A stretch of DNA of 40,793 nt, from the IMG/VR virus record IMGVR_UViG_3300025647_005911, positions 1-40,793 of that record; one strand, 5' to 3'. Shown piece after piece: positions 10,101 through 16,117 of this stretch (position 1 is its first letter; every line of letters starts with the position of its first letter). Under the pieces are notes generated by a model. It was not told the origin of the DNA. It made no database searches and worked only from the letters and a program-made list of their open reading frames with translations. The stretch comes from a virus. The position numbers and the translations under genes were made by a program.

Positions 10101-13100
10101 GTGCTTCAGCATTAAGTGGTACTTCAGGTACTACAGGTTCATCTGGTACTACGGGTGCAAATGGTACTGCTGGTAAATCAGGTTTAAGTACTACAAGTGG
10201 TACTACAGGTTCTTCAGGTACAAGTGGTAATGCAGGTACAGCTGGTTTATCAAATAATAGTGCAACTTCAGGAACAAGTGGTTCATCAGGTACCTCAGGT
10301 ACAGTAGGTGCTGATGGAGCTTCACGCACAAGTGGTGTTTCAGGAACTTCAGGTTCAACTGGCACAAACGGTACTTCTGGAAAGAATGGTATTGCAGGTA
10401 CTAGTGGTGTATCCTCAACTTCAGGTACTACAGGTTCAGCAGGTACAACAGGTGCTAATGGAACCGCAGGTCAAAGTGGTTTAAGCCAAACTTCAGGAAC
10501 AGCTGGTACTTCAGGTACTACAGGTTCAGCTGGAATAGCAGGTCAATCTAATTTAAGCTCTACTTCAGGAACAGCCGGTACTTCAGGTACTACAGGTTCA
10601 GCTGGAGTAGCAGGCCAATCTAACTTAAGTGCAACTTCAGGTACTAGTGGTTCAACCGGTACAAATGGTACAGTTGGAGCTAATGGTGCTTCAAGAACTT
10701 CAGGTGTTTCAGGAACTTCAGGTTCAACTGGTACAAATGGCACTACAGGTGCTAATGGTACTTCTGGATTATCAGCTGAAAGTGGTACAAGCGGTACTAC
10801 AGGATCTTCAGGTACTACAGGTGTAAATGGAACTGCCGGAAAAAGTGGTTTAAGTACTACTTCAGGTACTAACGGTTCAAACGGTACTACAGGTGCAAAT
10901 GGTGTAGCAGGCCAATCAGGTCTAAGCCGGACTTCAGGTACCACAGGTACTTCAGGTACATCTGGTAACAATGGAACTACAGGTCAATCTGCAGATAGTG
11001 CAACATCAGGTACTAGCGGTTCATCAGGTACTTCAGGTACTGTAGGCGCTAGTGGTGCGTCTAGAACATCAGGCCAATCAGGTACGAGCGGTTCTACAGG
11101 AACAAGCGGTACATCAGGTAATACGGGTACAAACGGTGCTTCTGCGTTAAGTGGTACATCAGGTAGTACAGGTACTTCAGGTACTTCAGGTGCAAATGGC
11201 GCTTCACGGACTTCAGGAGTATCAGGAACCTCAGGAACTACAGGTTCAGCAGGTACTACAGGTGCTAATGGAACAGCTGGAAATTCAGGTTTAAGTGCTA
11301 CCTCAGGAACTCAAGGTTCTTCAGGTACTACGGGTAATGCTGGAAACGCAGGCCAATCAGGTTTAAGCCGGACTTCAGGAACAACAGGTACTTCAGGTAC
11401 TTCAGGAAATGCAGGTACAGTAGGTGCTTCTGCATTAAGTGGAACTAGTGGTTCTACTGGTACTTCTGGTACAAGTGGTAATAATGGAACAGTAGGTGCT
11501 TCTGCATTGAGTGGTACTTCAGGTTCAACAGGTACTTCAGGTACTTCAGGTGCAAACGGCGCTTCAAGAACTTCAGGTGCTAGTAGCACTTCAGGTACAA
11601 GTGGCTCAGCAGGTACAAATGGTACAACTGGAGCAAACGGAACAGCAGGTCAATCAGGTTTAAGTGCTACCTCAGGAACTCAAGGTTCAAGCGGTACTAC
11701 AGGAAACGCAGGTAATGCTGGTCAATCAGGTTTAAGTAAAACCTCGGGAACAACTGGTACCTCAGGTACAAGTGGTAATGCCGGAACTGTAGGTGCTTCT
11801 GCTTTAAGTGGTACTTCAGGTTCAACAGGAACTTCAGGTACATCAGGAGCAAATGGAACTGTAGGCGCTTCTGCTTTAAGCCGGACTTCAGGAACATCAG
11901 GTTCTTCAGGTACAAGTGGTACAAACGGAGCCAATGGCGCTTCACGGACTTCAGGAGTATCAGGAACTTCAGGTTCAACTGGTACAAACGGTACTACAGG
12001 TGCTAATGGAACTGCAGGTCAAAGTGGTTTAAGCGCAACTTCAGGAACTCAAGGTTCAAGCGGTACTACAGGTAATGCTGGAAACGCAGGCCAATCAGGT
12101 TTAAGTAAAACCTCAGGAACTACTGGTACAAGTGGTACTACAGGTGCTGCTGGTACTACAGGAGCTTCAGCATTAAGTGCTACTTCAGGAACAGCCGGAT
12201 CATCAGGTACCTCAGGTACAGCTGGTGTTGATGGTGCTTCAGGTGATTCAGGTGCTTCTAAAACTTCAGGAACAAGCGGTTCAACTGGTACAAATGGTAC
12301 TGTAGGTGCAAATGGCGCTTCACGGACTTCAGGAGTATCAGGAACTTCAGGAACAACAGGTACTTCAGGTACTTCAGGAAATAATGGAACTGTAGGTGCT
12401 TCTGCTCTCAGCCAAACTTCAGGTACAAGCGGTAGCTCAGGTACTTCAGGTACAAACGGAGCAAACGGTGCTTCACGTACAAGTGGTGTTAGTGGAACTT
12501 CAGGAACTACAGGATCTAATGGTACTACAGGTGCAAACGGAACAGCAGGTCAATCAGGTCTAAGCCAGACTTCAGGTACTAATGGTTCAAATGGTACTAC
12601 AGGTGCTTCAGGAGTTGCAGGTCAAAGTGGTTTAAGCCGGACCTCAGGTACAACTGGTACCTCAGGTACAAGTGGTAATGCCGGAACTGTAGGTGCTTCA
12701 GCATTAAGTGCTACTTCAGGTAGTTCAGGTACTTCAGGTACTTCAGGAGCAAATGGTACTACAGGAGCTTCAGCTTTAAGCCGGACCTCAGGTACAAGTG
12801 GTAGCTCAGGTACATCAGGTACAAATGGAGCTAATGGTGCTTCAAGAACCTCAGGAGCTAGTGGCACTTCAGGTACAACAGGTACTTCAGGTACTACAGG
12901 TGCTTCAGGAACTAATGGACAAAGTGGTTTAAGCCAAACCTCAGGAACTCAAGGTTCTTCAGGTACTACTGGAGCCGCAGGAGTTGCGGGTCAATCAGGT
13001 ATTAGCCAGACTTCAGGTACTAATGGTTCAAATGGTACAACAGGAGCTGCAGGTGTTGCAGGTCAATCAGGTTTAAGCCGGACTTCAGGAACAGCAGGTA

Positions 13101-15304
13101 CTTCAGGTACTACAGGTGCTACTGGTACTAGTGGTAATGCTGGAGCTTCAGGATTAAGTAGAACATCAGGTACATCAGGTACAACAGGTACCTCAGGTAC
13201 TTCAGGAAATACAGGTACTAGTGGTAATGCTGGGGGATCAGGTTTAAGCCGGACTTCAGGTACTTCAGGTACTTCAGGTACAAATGGTACTTCAGGTGCT
13301 AATGGTAATGCCGGAGGATCAGGTTTAAGCCGGACTTCAGGAACAACAGGCACATCAGGTACTACAGGTGCTTCAGGTACTGCAGGAAATAGTGGCGCTT
13401 CAAATGTATCTGGAACTTCAGGATCAAGTGGTACTTCAGGTACAAACGGAGCAAACGGTGCTTCACGGACTTCAGGAGTTTCAAGCACTAGCGGTTCAAC
13501 AGGTACTTCAGGTACAAACGGAGCAAATGGAGCTTCACGTACTTCAGGAGCTTCAGGAACAAGTGGTACTACAGGAACAAGTGGTACTACAGGTGCTTCA
13601 GGAACTAACGGACAAAGTGGTGCTAGCCGGACTTCAGGTACAAATGGTACTTCAGGTACTACAGGTGCTTCAGGAACCCACGGACAAAGCGGGTTAAGCC
13701 GGACTTCAGGAACAGCCGGATCATCAGGTACTTCAGGTACAGCAGGTTTAGATGGAGCTGCTGGTTTATCAGGTTTAAGTACTACTTCAGGTACAACTGG
13801 TACTTCAGGTACAAGTGGTGTTTCAGGCACTTCAGGCACTTCAGGCACTTCAGGCACTTCAGGACGGAACGGTACAAACGGTACAAGCGGTTTATCTTCA
13901 TTTACTTCAGGAACAAACGGTACTTCAGGTACTTCAGGATTAAGTGGAACTAGCGGTACAAGTGGTACTTCAGGTAAAAATGGTACAAGCGCTACAAGTG
14001 GTTTATCTTCATTTACTTCAGGCACTTCAGGCACTTCAGGTACTTCAGGATTAAGTGGAACTAGCGGTACAAGTGGTACTTCAGGACGGAATGGTACTAA
14101 TGGTACAAGCGGTTTATCTTCATTTACCTCAGGTACTTCAGGTACAAGTGGAACAAGTGGTAAAGCCGGTACTTCAGGTACAAGTGGTACAGCAGGTACT
14201 TCAGGACGGAATGGTACTAACGGTACTAGTGGATCATCTTCATTTACCTCAGGTACTTCAGGTACTAGTGGAACAAGTGGCAAATCAGGTACTTCAGGCA
14301 CTTCAGGTACTTCAGGACGGAATGGTACTAATGGTACTAGTGGATCATCTTCATTCACTTCGGGAACAAGCGGCACAGCTGGTACCTCAGGACAAAGTGC
14401 AACTAATGGAACCAGTGGTACTTCAGGTAAAAATGGTACAAACGGTACTAGTGGATCATCTTCATTCACTTCAGGAACAAGTGGTACTGCCGGTACAAGC
14501 GGTTTAACACGGACAAGTGGTACTTCAGGTAAAAATGGTACTTCAGGTACAAATGGTACCGCAGCAACTTCAGGAGTATCATTTAATGGTACTAGTGGTA
14601 TTAGTGGAGGTACTTGGTCATATTCACCAGACCATCTATTATATTCTACAGGTTCTTCTAGTACTTTAGCTCAAAGTGCAGAATTCTTAAGTATAGATAA
14701 ACCTAATAGAATACTTTATGTTGAAGGAGATATTAGAGGTTCTGGTTTAGGAAGTACTAGCAGTCCTAACTTTAATTTTGACCAAAGCAAAGGTTTCCTT
14801 TTAGTAGGTGATACTGATATTAATAGTATTGTTTCTTCATATACTGCTCCATTCCCTGGACATACAACTTATCAACAATGGGGTAATATACAAGGTATAG
14901 GTGATTTCCTTTATCAAGGTCATGTATTAACAGGAGCGGTTAGTGATACCTCTCTTTCTAAAGGACAATTAGTGTGGTATAATTTCTCTACAGGTAGATG
15001 GAGACCCGCAAATGCTGGTGGTGTAAGTGCTGAAAAGTTACTAGGAATTGTATTAAATGGTACAGGTGGAGCTGATGAAGAAGTTGATGTATTTATTCAA
15101 GGTATGATAACTACAGAGGAAGTAACTAGTGCTACTAATATAGGTGATTCTTTATGGGTAAGTGATATTGATGGACAAGTAACAGACGATACTAGTGGAT
15201 TTACTACAGGAGATAGAGTTAGAGGTGTAGGATGGGTAGTTGATAATACATCAGCAGTAAAATGTATATGGTTCCAACCAGATGTAACTTGGATAACCTT
15301 ATAA
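4175..15304 (+). CDS. Giant Gly-X-Y (Gly/Ser/Thr) repeat fibre protein, 3709 aa
   Basis: One uninterrupted frame of 3709 codons. Residues 1-16 form a short non-repetitive start. Residues about 17-3479 are Gly-X-Y triplets with X and Y mostly Ser, Thr or Ala and almost no proline, Cys or aromatic residues. The triplets group into units of 24 aa (for example GTVGADGASRTSGVS within a unit), each with a triplet where Gly is replaced by Arg, Asn, Phe, Gln or similar. Units of 21-30 aa occur as variants. Near the end (DNA about 13860-14500) the unit changes to one with an SSFTS break. Residues about 3480-3709 are a normal mixed-composition domain with GQLVWYNFSTGRW and a final FQPDVTWITL, like C-terminal domains of marine phage tail fibres. 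The role is inferred: a tail or head fibre for host or surface contact. The start codon has no Shine-Dalgarno sequence. Reverse-strand open frames over this gene are composition artefacts. Confidence 0.9.
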   Translation: MANVRFLDQVSITSFQGADGISGESGQSGSSGSSGSAGSSGTSGSSGTSGTSGFSSSSGSAGSSGSSGSQGSSGLSGSSGANGSSGDSGSNGTSGSSGLSGTQGTSGTSGGASGSSGTGGSSGASAVASSSGSSGSSGSSGSSGEAGTSGESGSSGTSGTSGSIGSAGDDGFSGFSGSSGSTGSAGSSGENGTSGVSGSSGSSGSSGTVGADGASRTSGVSGTSGTTGSNGDAGADGTSNTSGTSGSSGSTGTSGTTGADGLNRTSGISGSSGSTGTSGTVGATGASRTSGESGTSGTTGSSGTAGTNGASFTSGESGTSGSTGTSGTVGATGASRTSGQSGTSGSTGSAGTTGENGTAGQSALSNTSGTSGSSGTTGSAGDAGESNLSATSGTSGTSGSTGTSGTVGADGASRTSGVSGTSGSTGTSGSVGADGSSQTSGTSGTSGSTGSAGAAGESNLSSTSGTSGTSGTTGSAGDAGESNLSSTSGTSGTSGTTGSAGIAGESNLSSTSGTSGSTGTSGTVGADGASRTSGVSGTSGSTGTSGTAGSNGASDTSGVSGTSGSTGTSGTVGADGLSRTSGTSGTSGTTGTTGSAGESNNSATSGTSGTSGTTGSVGAAGESNLSATSGTSGSTGSSGTVGADGASRTSGVSGTSGSTGTSGSVGADGSSQTSGTSGTSGSTGSAGAAGESNLSSTSGTSGSSGTTGSAGVAGESNLSFTSGTSGSSGTTGSAGVAGQSNNSATSGTSGTSGSTGSSGTVGADGASQTSGTSGTSGSTGTSGSAGADGESFTSGVSGTSGSTGTSGTTGADGASRTSGVSGTSGSTGSAGTSGENGTVGASALSATSGTSGSSGTSGSAGDAGASNLSATSGTSGSSGTTGSAGVAGESNLSFTSGTSGTSGTTGSAGVAGESGLSNTSGTAGTSGTQGSSGTGAGAGTSGESGTSGTSADSGTSGTSGSTGTSGSTGIAGESGLSVTSGTSGTSGSTGSSGTVGADGTSRTSGVSGTSGSTGTSGSVGADGSSQTSGTSGTSGTTGSAGDAGESNLSATSGTSGSSGTTGSAGIAGESNLSSTSGTSGSSGTTGSAGVAGQSNDSATSGTSGTSGSTGTSGTVGADGASRTSGVSGTSGSTGSSGTVGADGASQTSGTSGTSGSTGTVGAAGESNLSATSGTSGSSGTTGSAGVAGESNLSSTSGTSGSSGTTGSTGVAGQSNNSATSGTSGSTGTSGTQGSAGDSKVSGVSGTSGTTGSSGTKGNAGIDGTSGLSATSGTTGSNGSSGADGAAGTSGVSSTSGTTGSNGSSGQNGVAGTSGVSGTSGTTGSNGTVGADGISGTSGVSGTSGSTGTSGTNGANGASRTSGVSGTSGSTGTAGTSGENGTAGLSALSATSGTTGSSGTSGNAGTAGNSALSATSGTSGSSGTTGTVGADGASRTSGISGTSGSTGTSGTSGENGTVGASAQSGTSGSTGTAGTSGKDGVAGTSGVSSTSGTTGSAGTSGKDGVAGTSGESATSGTQGSTGTSGKDGANGTSGKAGTSGSTGTSGTNGADGANRTSAVSGTSGTSGTAGSNGAAGLSGDSRTSGTSGTSGTTGSAGDAGQSNDSATSGTSGSSGTTGTVGADGASRTSGKSGTSGSTGTSGTSGANGTVGASALSGTSGSTGTSGTSGNAGTTGKSAESATSGTTGSSGTTGAAGTAGQSNLSATSGTSGSSGTTGSQGAAGQSNLSSTSGTSGTSGTSGTQGSSGITGNGEDPGSGTSGTSGTSGTTGTTGSAGVAGQSNQSATSGTSGSTGTNGTVGANGASRTSGVSGTSGSTGTNGTSGKDGIAGTSGVSSTSGTTGSAGTTGANGTAGNSGLSATSGTAGTSGTTGSTGNAGQSNQSATSGTSGTSGTTGSVGVAGQSNNSATSGTSGSSGTNGTVGANGASRTSGVSGTSGSTGTSGTSGNNGTVGASALSGTSGSTGTSGTSGENGTVGASALSGTSGTTGSSGTTGANGTAGKSGLSTTSGTTGSSGTSGNAGTAGLSNNSATSGTSGSSGTSGTVGADGASRTSGVSGTSGSTGTNGTSGKNGIAGTSGVSSTSGTTGSAGTTGANGTAGQSGLSQTSGTAGTSGTTGSAGIAGQSNLSSTSGTAGTSGTTGSAGVAGQSNLSATSGTSGSTGTNGTVGANGASRTSGVSGTSGSTGTNGTTGANGTSGLSAESGTSGTTGSSGTTGVNGTAGKSGLSTTSGTNGSNGTTGANGVAGQSGLSRTSGTTGTSGTSGNNGTTGQSADSATSGTSGSSGTSGTVGASGASRTSGQSGTSGSTGTSGTSGNTGTNGASALSGTSGSTGTSGTSGANGASRTSGVSGTSGTTGSAGTTGANGTAGNSGLSATSGTQGSSGTTGNAGNAGQSGLSRTSGTTGTSGTSGNAGTVGASALSGTSGSTGTSGTSGNNGTVGASALSGTSGSTGTSGTSGANGASRTSGASSTSGTSGSAGTNGTTGANGTAGQSGLSATSGTQGSSGTTGNAGNAGQSGLSKTSGTTGTSGTSGNAGTVGASALSGTSGSTGTSGTSGANGTVGASALSRTSGTSGSSGTSGTNGANGASRTSGVSGTSGSTGTNGTTGANGTAGQSGLSATSGTQGSSGTTGNAGNAGQSGLSKTSGTTGTSGTTGAAGTTGASALSATSGTAGSSGTSGTAGVDGASGDSGASKTSGTSGSTGTNGTVGANGASRTSGVSGTSGTTGTSGTSGNNGTVGASALSQTSGTSGSSGTSGTNGANGASRTSGVSGTSGTTGSNGTTGANGTAGQSGLSQTSGTNGSNGTTGASGVAGQSGLSRTSGTTGTSGTSGNAGTVGASALSATSGSSGTSGTSGANGTTGASALSRTSGTSGSSGTSGTNGANGASRTSGASGTSGTTGTSGTTGASGTNGQSGLSQTSGTQGSSGTTGAAGVAGQSGISQTSGTNGSNGTTGAAGVAGQSGLSRTSGTAGTSGTTGATGTSGNAGASGLSRTSGTSGTTGTSGTSGNTGTSGNAGGSGLSRTSGTSGTSGTNGTSGANGNAGGSGLSRTSGTTGTSGTTGASGTAGNSGASNVSGTSGSSGTSGTNGANGASRTSGVSSTSGSTGTSGTNGANGASRTSGASGTSGTTGTSGTTGASGTNGQSGASRTSGTNGTSGTTGASGTHGQSGLSRTSGTAGSSGTSGTAGLDGAAGLSGLSTTSGTTGTSGTSGVSGTSGTSGTSGTSGRNGTNGTSGLSSFTSGTNGTSGTSGLSGTSGTSGTSGKNGTSATSGLSSFTSGTSGTSGTSGLSGTSGTSGTSGRNGTNGTSGLSSFTSGTSGTSGTSGKAGTSGTSGTAGTSGRNGTNGTSGSSSFTSGTSGTSGTSGKSGTSGTSGTSGRNGTNGTSGSSSFTSGTSGTAGTSGQSATNGTSGTSGKNGTNGTSGSSSFTSGTSGTAGTSGLTRTSGTSGKNGTSGTNGTAATSGVSFNGTSGISGGTWSYSPDHLLYSTGSSSTLAQSAEFLSIDKPNRILYVEGDIRGSGLGSTSSPNFNFDQSKGFLLVGDTDINSIVSSYTAPFPGHTTYQQWGNIQGIGDFLYQGHVLTGAVSDTSLSKGQLVWYNFSTGRWRPANAGGVSAEKLLGIVLNGTGGADEEVDVFIQGMITTEEVTSATNIGDSLWVSDIDGQVTDDTSGFTTGDRVRGVGWVVDNTSAVKCIWFQPDVTWITL
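4223..14610 (+). repeat. Coding Gly-X-Y repeat tract with 72-bp (24-aa) superperiod
   Basis: About 10.4 kb of GGN-NNN-NNN triplets. A run near 4800-5260 shows the interruption triplets RTS, NTS, RTS, RTS, FTS and RTS spaced exactly 24 codons apart. Silent positions vary freely (TCA/TCT/AGT/AGC for Ser, ACT/ACA/ACC for Thr), so DNA copies are diverged while the protein pattern is kept. This points to purifying selection on the protein rather than recent amplification. Confidence 0.9.
13826..13861 (+). repeat. Perfect 9-bp tandem repeat (4 copies)
   Basis: Four exact copies of GGCACTTCA encode Gly-Thr-Ser four times. Unlike most of the gene, there is no silent variation here, so this is probably a recent slippage expansion. 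Confidence 0.85.
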
Positions 15305-15314
15305 TAAATAGATT

Positions 15315-15650
15315 ATGACAATAAACTGGAATATAGAAAATTTAGAATGTAAAATATCTGAAAATGGATTAAACAATGTAGTTTTTAAAATCCAATATGT
15401 ACTTAGAGTAACAGATATAATTAATGAAAAACCTTATTCTTCAGGTAAAAGATTATTTGTTCAAGTTTCATCTCCAGACCCTACAAATTTTACAGAATTT
15501 GAAGATTTAACTAAAGAACAAGTTGTAGGATGGATTACTGCTAGTTTAGGAGAAACAGGTTTATCATACCTAACATCAGAATTATCAGCTGAAAATACTT
15601 CTAAAGCTAATCCAACTACTGTGATTTTAAATCCACCATTTTTTAGTTAA
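15315..15650 (+). CDS. Small phage structural protein of DUF7936 type
   Basis: A 111-aa protein. It begins MTINWNIENLECKISENGLN, followed by VVFKIQYVLRV, and ends with a conserved-looking LTKEQVVGWITASLG helix and a proline-containing tail (NPPFFS). I recognise this layout from a widespread small phage protein, usually found near tail-fibre genes and of unknown biochemical role. The pattern suggests a small beta-sheet domain capped by one helix. It starts 10 nt after the giant fibre gene, so it is likely on the same transcript, and it may be a fibre-associated or virion decoration protein. The start lacks a Shine-Dalgarno sequence. Confidence 0.6.
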   Translation: MTINWNIENLECKISENGLNNVVFKIQYVLRVTDIINEKPYSSGKRLFVQVSSPDPTNFTEFEDLTKEQVVGWITASLGETGLSYLTSELSAENTSKANPTTVILNPPFFS

Positions 15651-15655
15651 AAACT

Positions 15656-16015
15656 ATGGCTAAAATATCTAATATTGATGTAAATAGTATACAATTTGTA
15701 GGTGGAAAAGAAATTACTTCTTTAAGTAAAGTTTCAGGATTTTCAACCTCAAACATACCTGGATGGCCTAGTTCTGTAAGTTGTAAGCCACTTACTCTTT
15801 CATATGATCCTGGAGACCCAGGTATAGCATGTGAGTTATTAGATATCCAACCTTGGGATTTTAGTAATGATTTAGGTATTTTATATAGACCTGGGGGTTG
15901 TGGTGCAGAGGTAGCTGATCCTGGATTTTATGCCCACCCCGAGGGAATTTATTACTTTTGGGATGGGACTGAACTTTCAGGTCCTTATGTATGTGGAGAC
16001 CCTCCCCCAGGTTAG
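15656..16015 (+). CDS. Cysteine-containing putative fibre-associated protein
   Basis: A 119-aa protein I cannot name. The N-terminal part (ISNIDVNSIQFVGGKEI, then TSLSKVSGF) resembles the short 'xxIxxVxGxxIxxIxKVxG' segments used as structural or attachment sequences in phage fibre and virion proteins. The C-terminal part (about 41-119) has four cysteines (Cys43, Cys59, Cys82, Cys113) and aromatic- and Gly-rich segments ending GIYYFWDGTELSGPYVC. This is reminiscent of small disulphide- or metal-stabilised tip domains. It starts 5 nt after the previous stop and is followed by a hairpin, so it closes the giant-fibre operon. A binding-tip role is only an inference. Confidence 0.55.
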   Translation: MAKISNIDVNSIQFVGGKEITSLSKVSGFSTSNIPGWPSSVSCKPLTLSYDPGDPGIACELLDIQPWDFSNDLGILYRPGGCGAEVADPGFYAHPEGIYYFWDGTELSGPYVCGDPPPG

Positions 16016-16034
16016 TATTTTTATATTTAAATTT

Positions 16035-16057
16035 GGAGGGGCTAAAACCCCTTCTTT
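16035..16057 (+). terminator. Probable terminator hairpin before second fibre gene
   Basis: GGAGGGG (16035-16041) pairs with CCCCTTC (16048-16054) around a 6-nt loop, with one wobble pair. The T-tract is short (TTTAATT), so termination may be partial. Confidence 0.6.
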
Positions 16058-16084
16058 AATTCCAATAATCTAATATTTTTTTAA

Positions 16085-16092
16085 TATTTATC
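16085..16092 (+). promoter_or_regulatory. TATTTATC near-match to the late box
   Basis: TATTTATC in an AATATTTATCAT context lies 25 nt before the ATG at 16118 and just after the hairpin. It differs from the common box only in its last base. Confidence 0.4.
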
Positions 16093-16117
16093 ATAGATAA
16101 CAAACTTAACCATCTAA

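Noticed and set aside
4175-15304. Possible assembly artefact creating an overlong repeat gene
   Set aside because: The frame stays open for 3709 codons with abundant silent variation and intact unique N- and C-terminal ends, which a collapsed or chimeric assembly would not produce. Exact copy number could still be wrong in the perfect 9-bp tandem.
14611-15304. Diversity-generating retroelement target in the fibre C-terminal domain
   Set aside because: No reverse transcriptase, template repeat or run of AAY-type variable codons was seen in the window.
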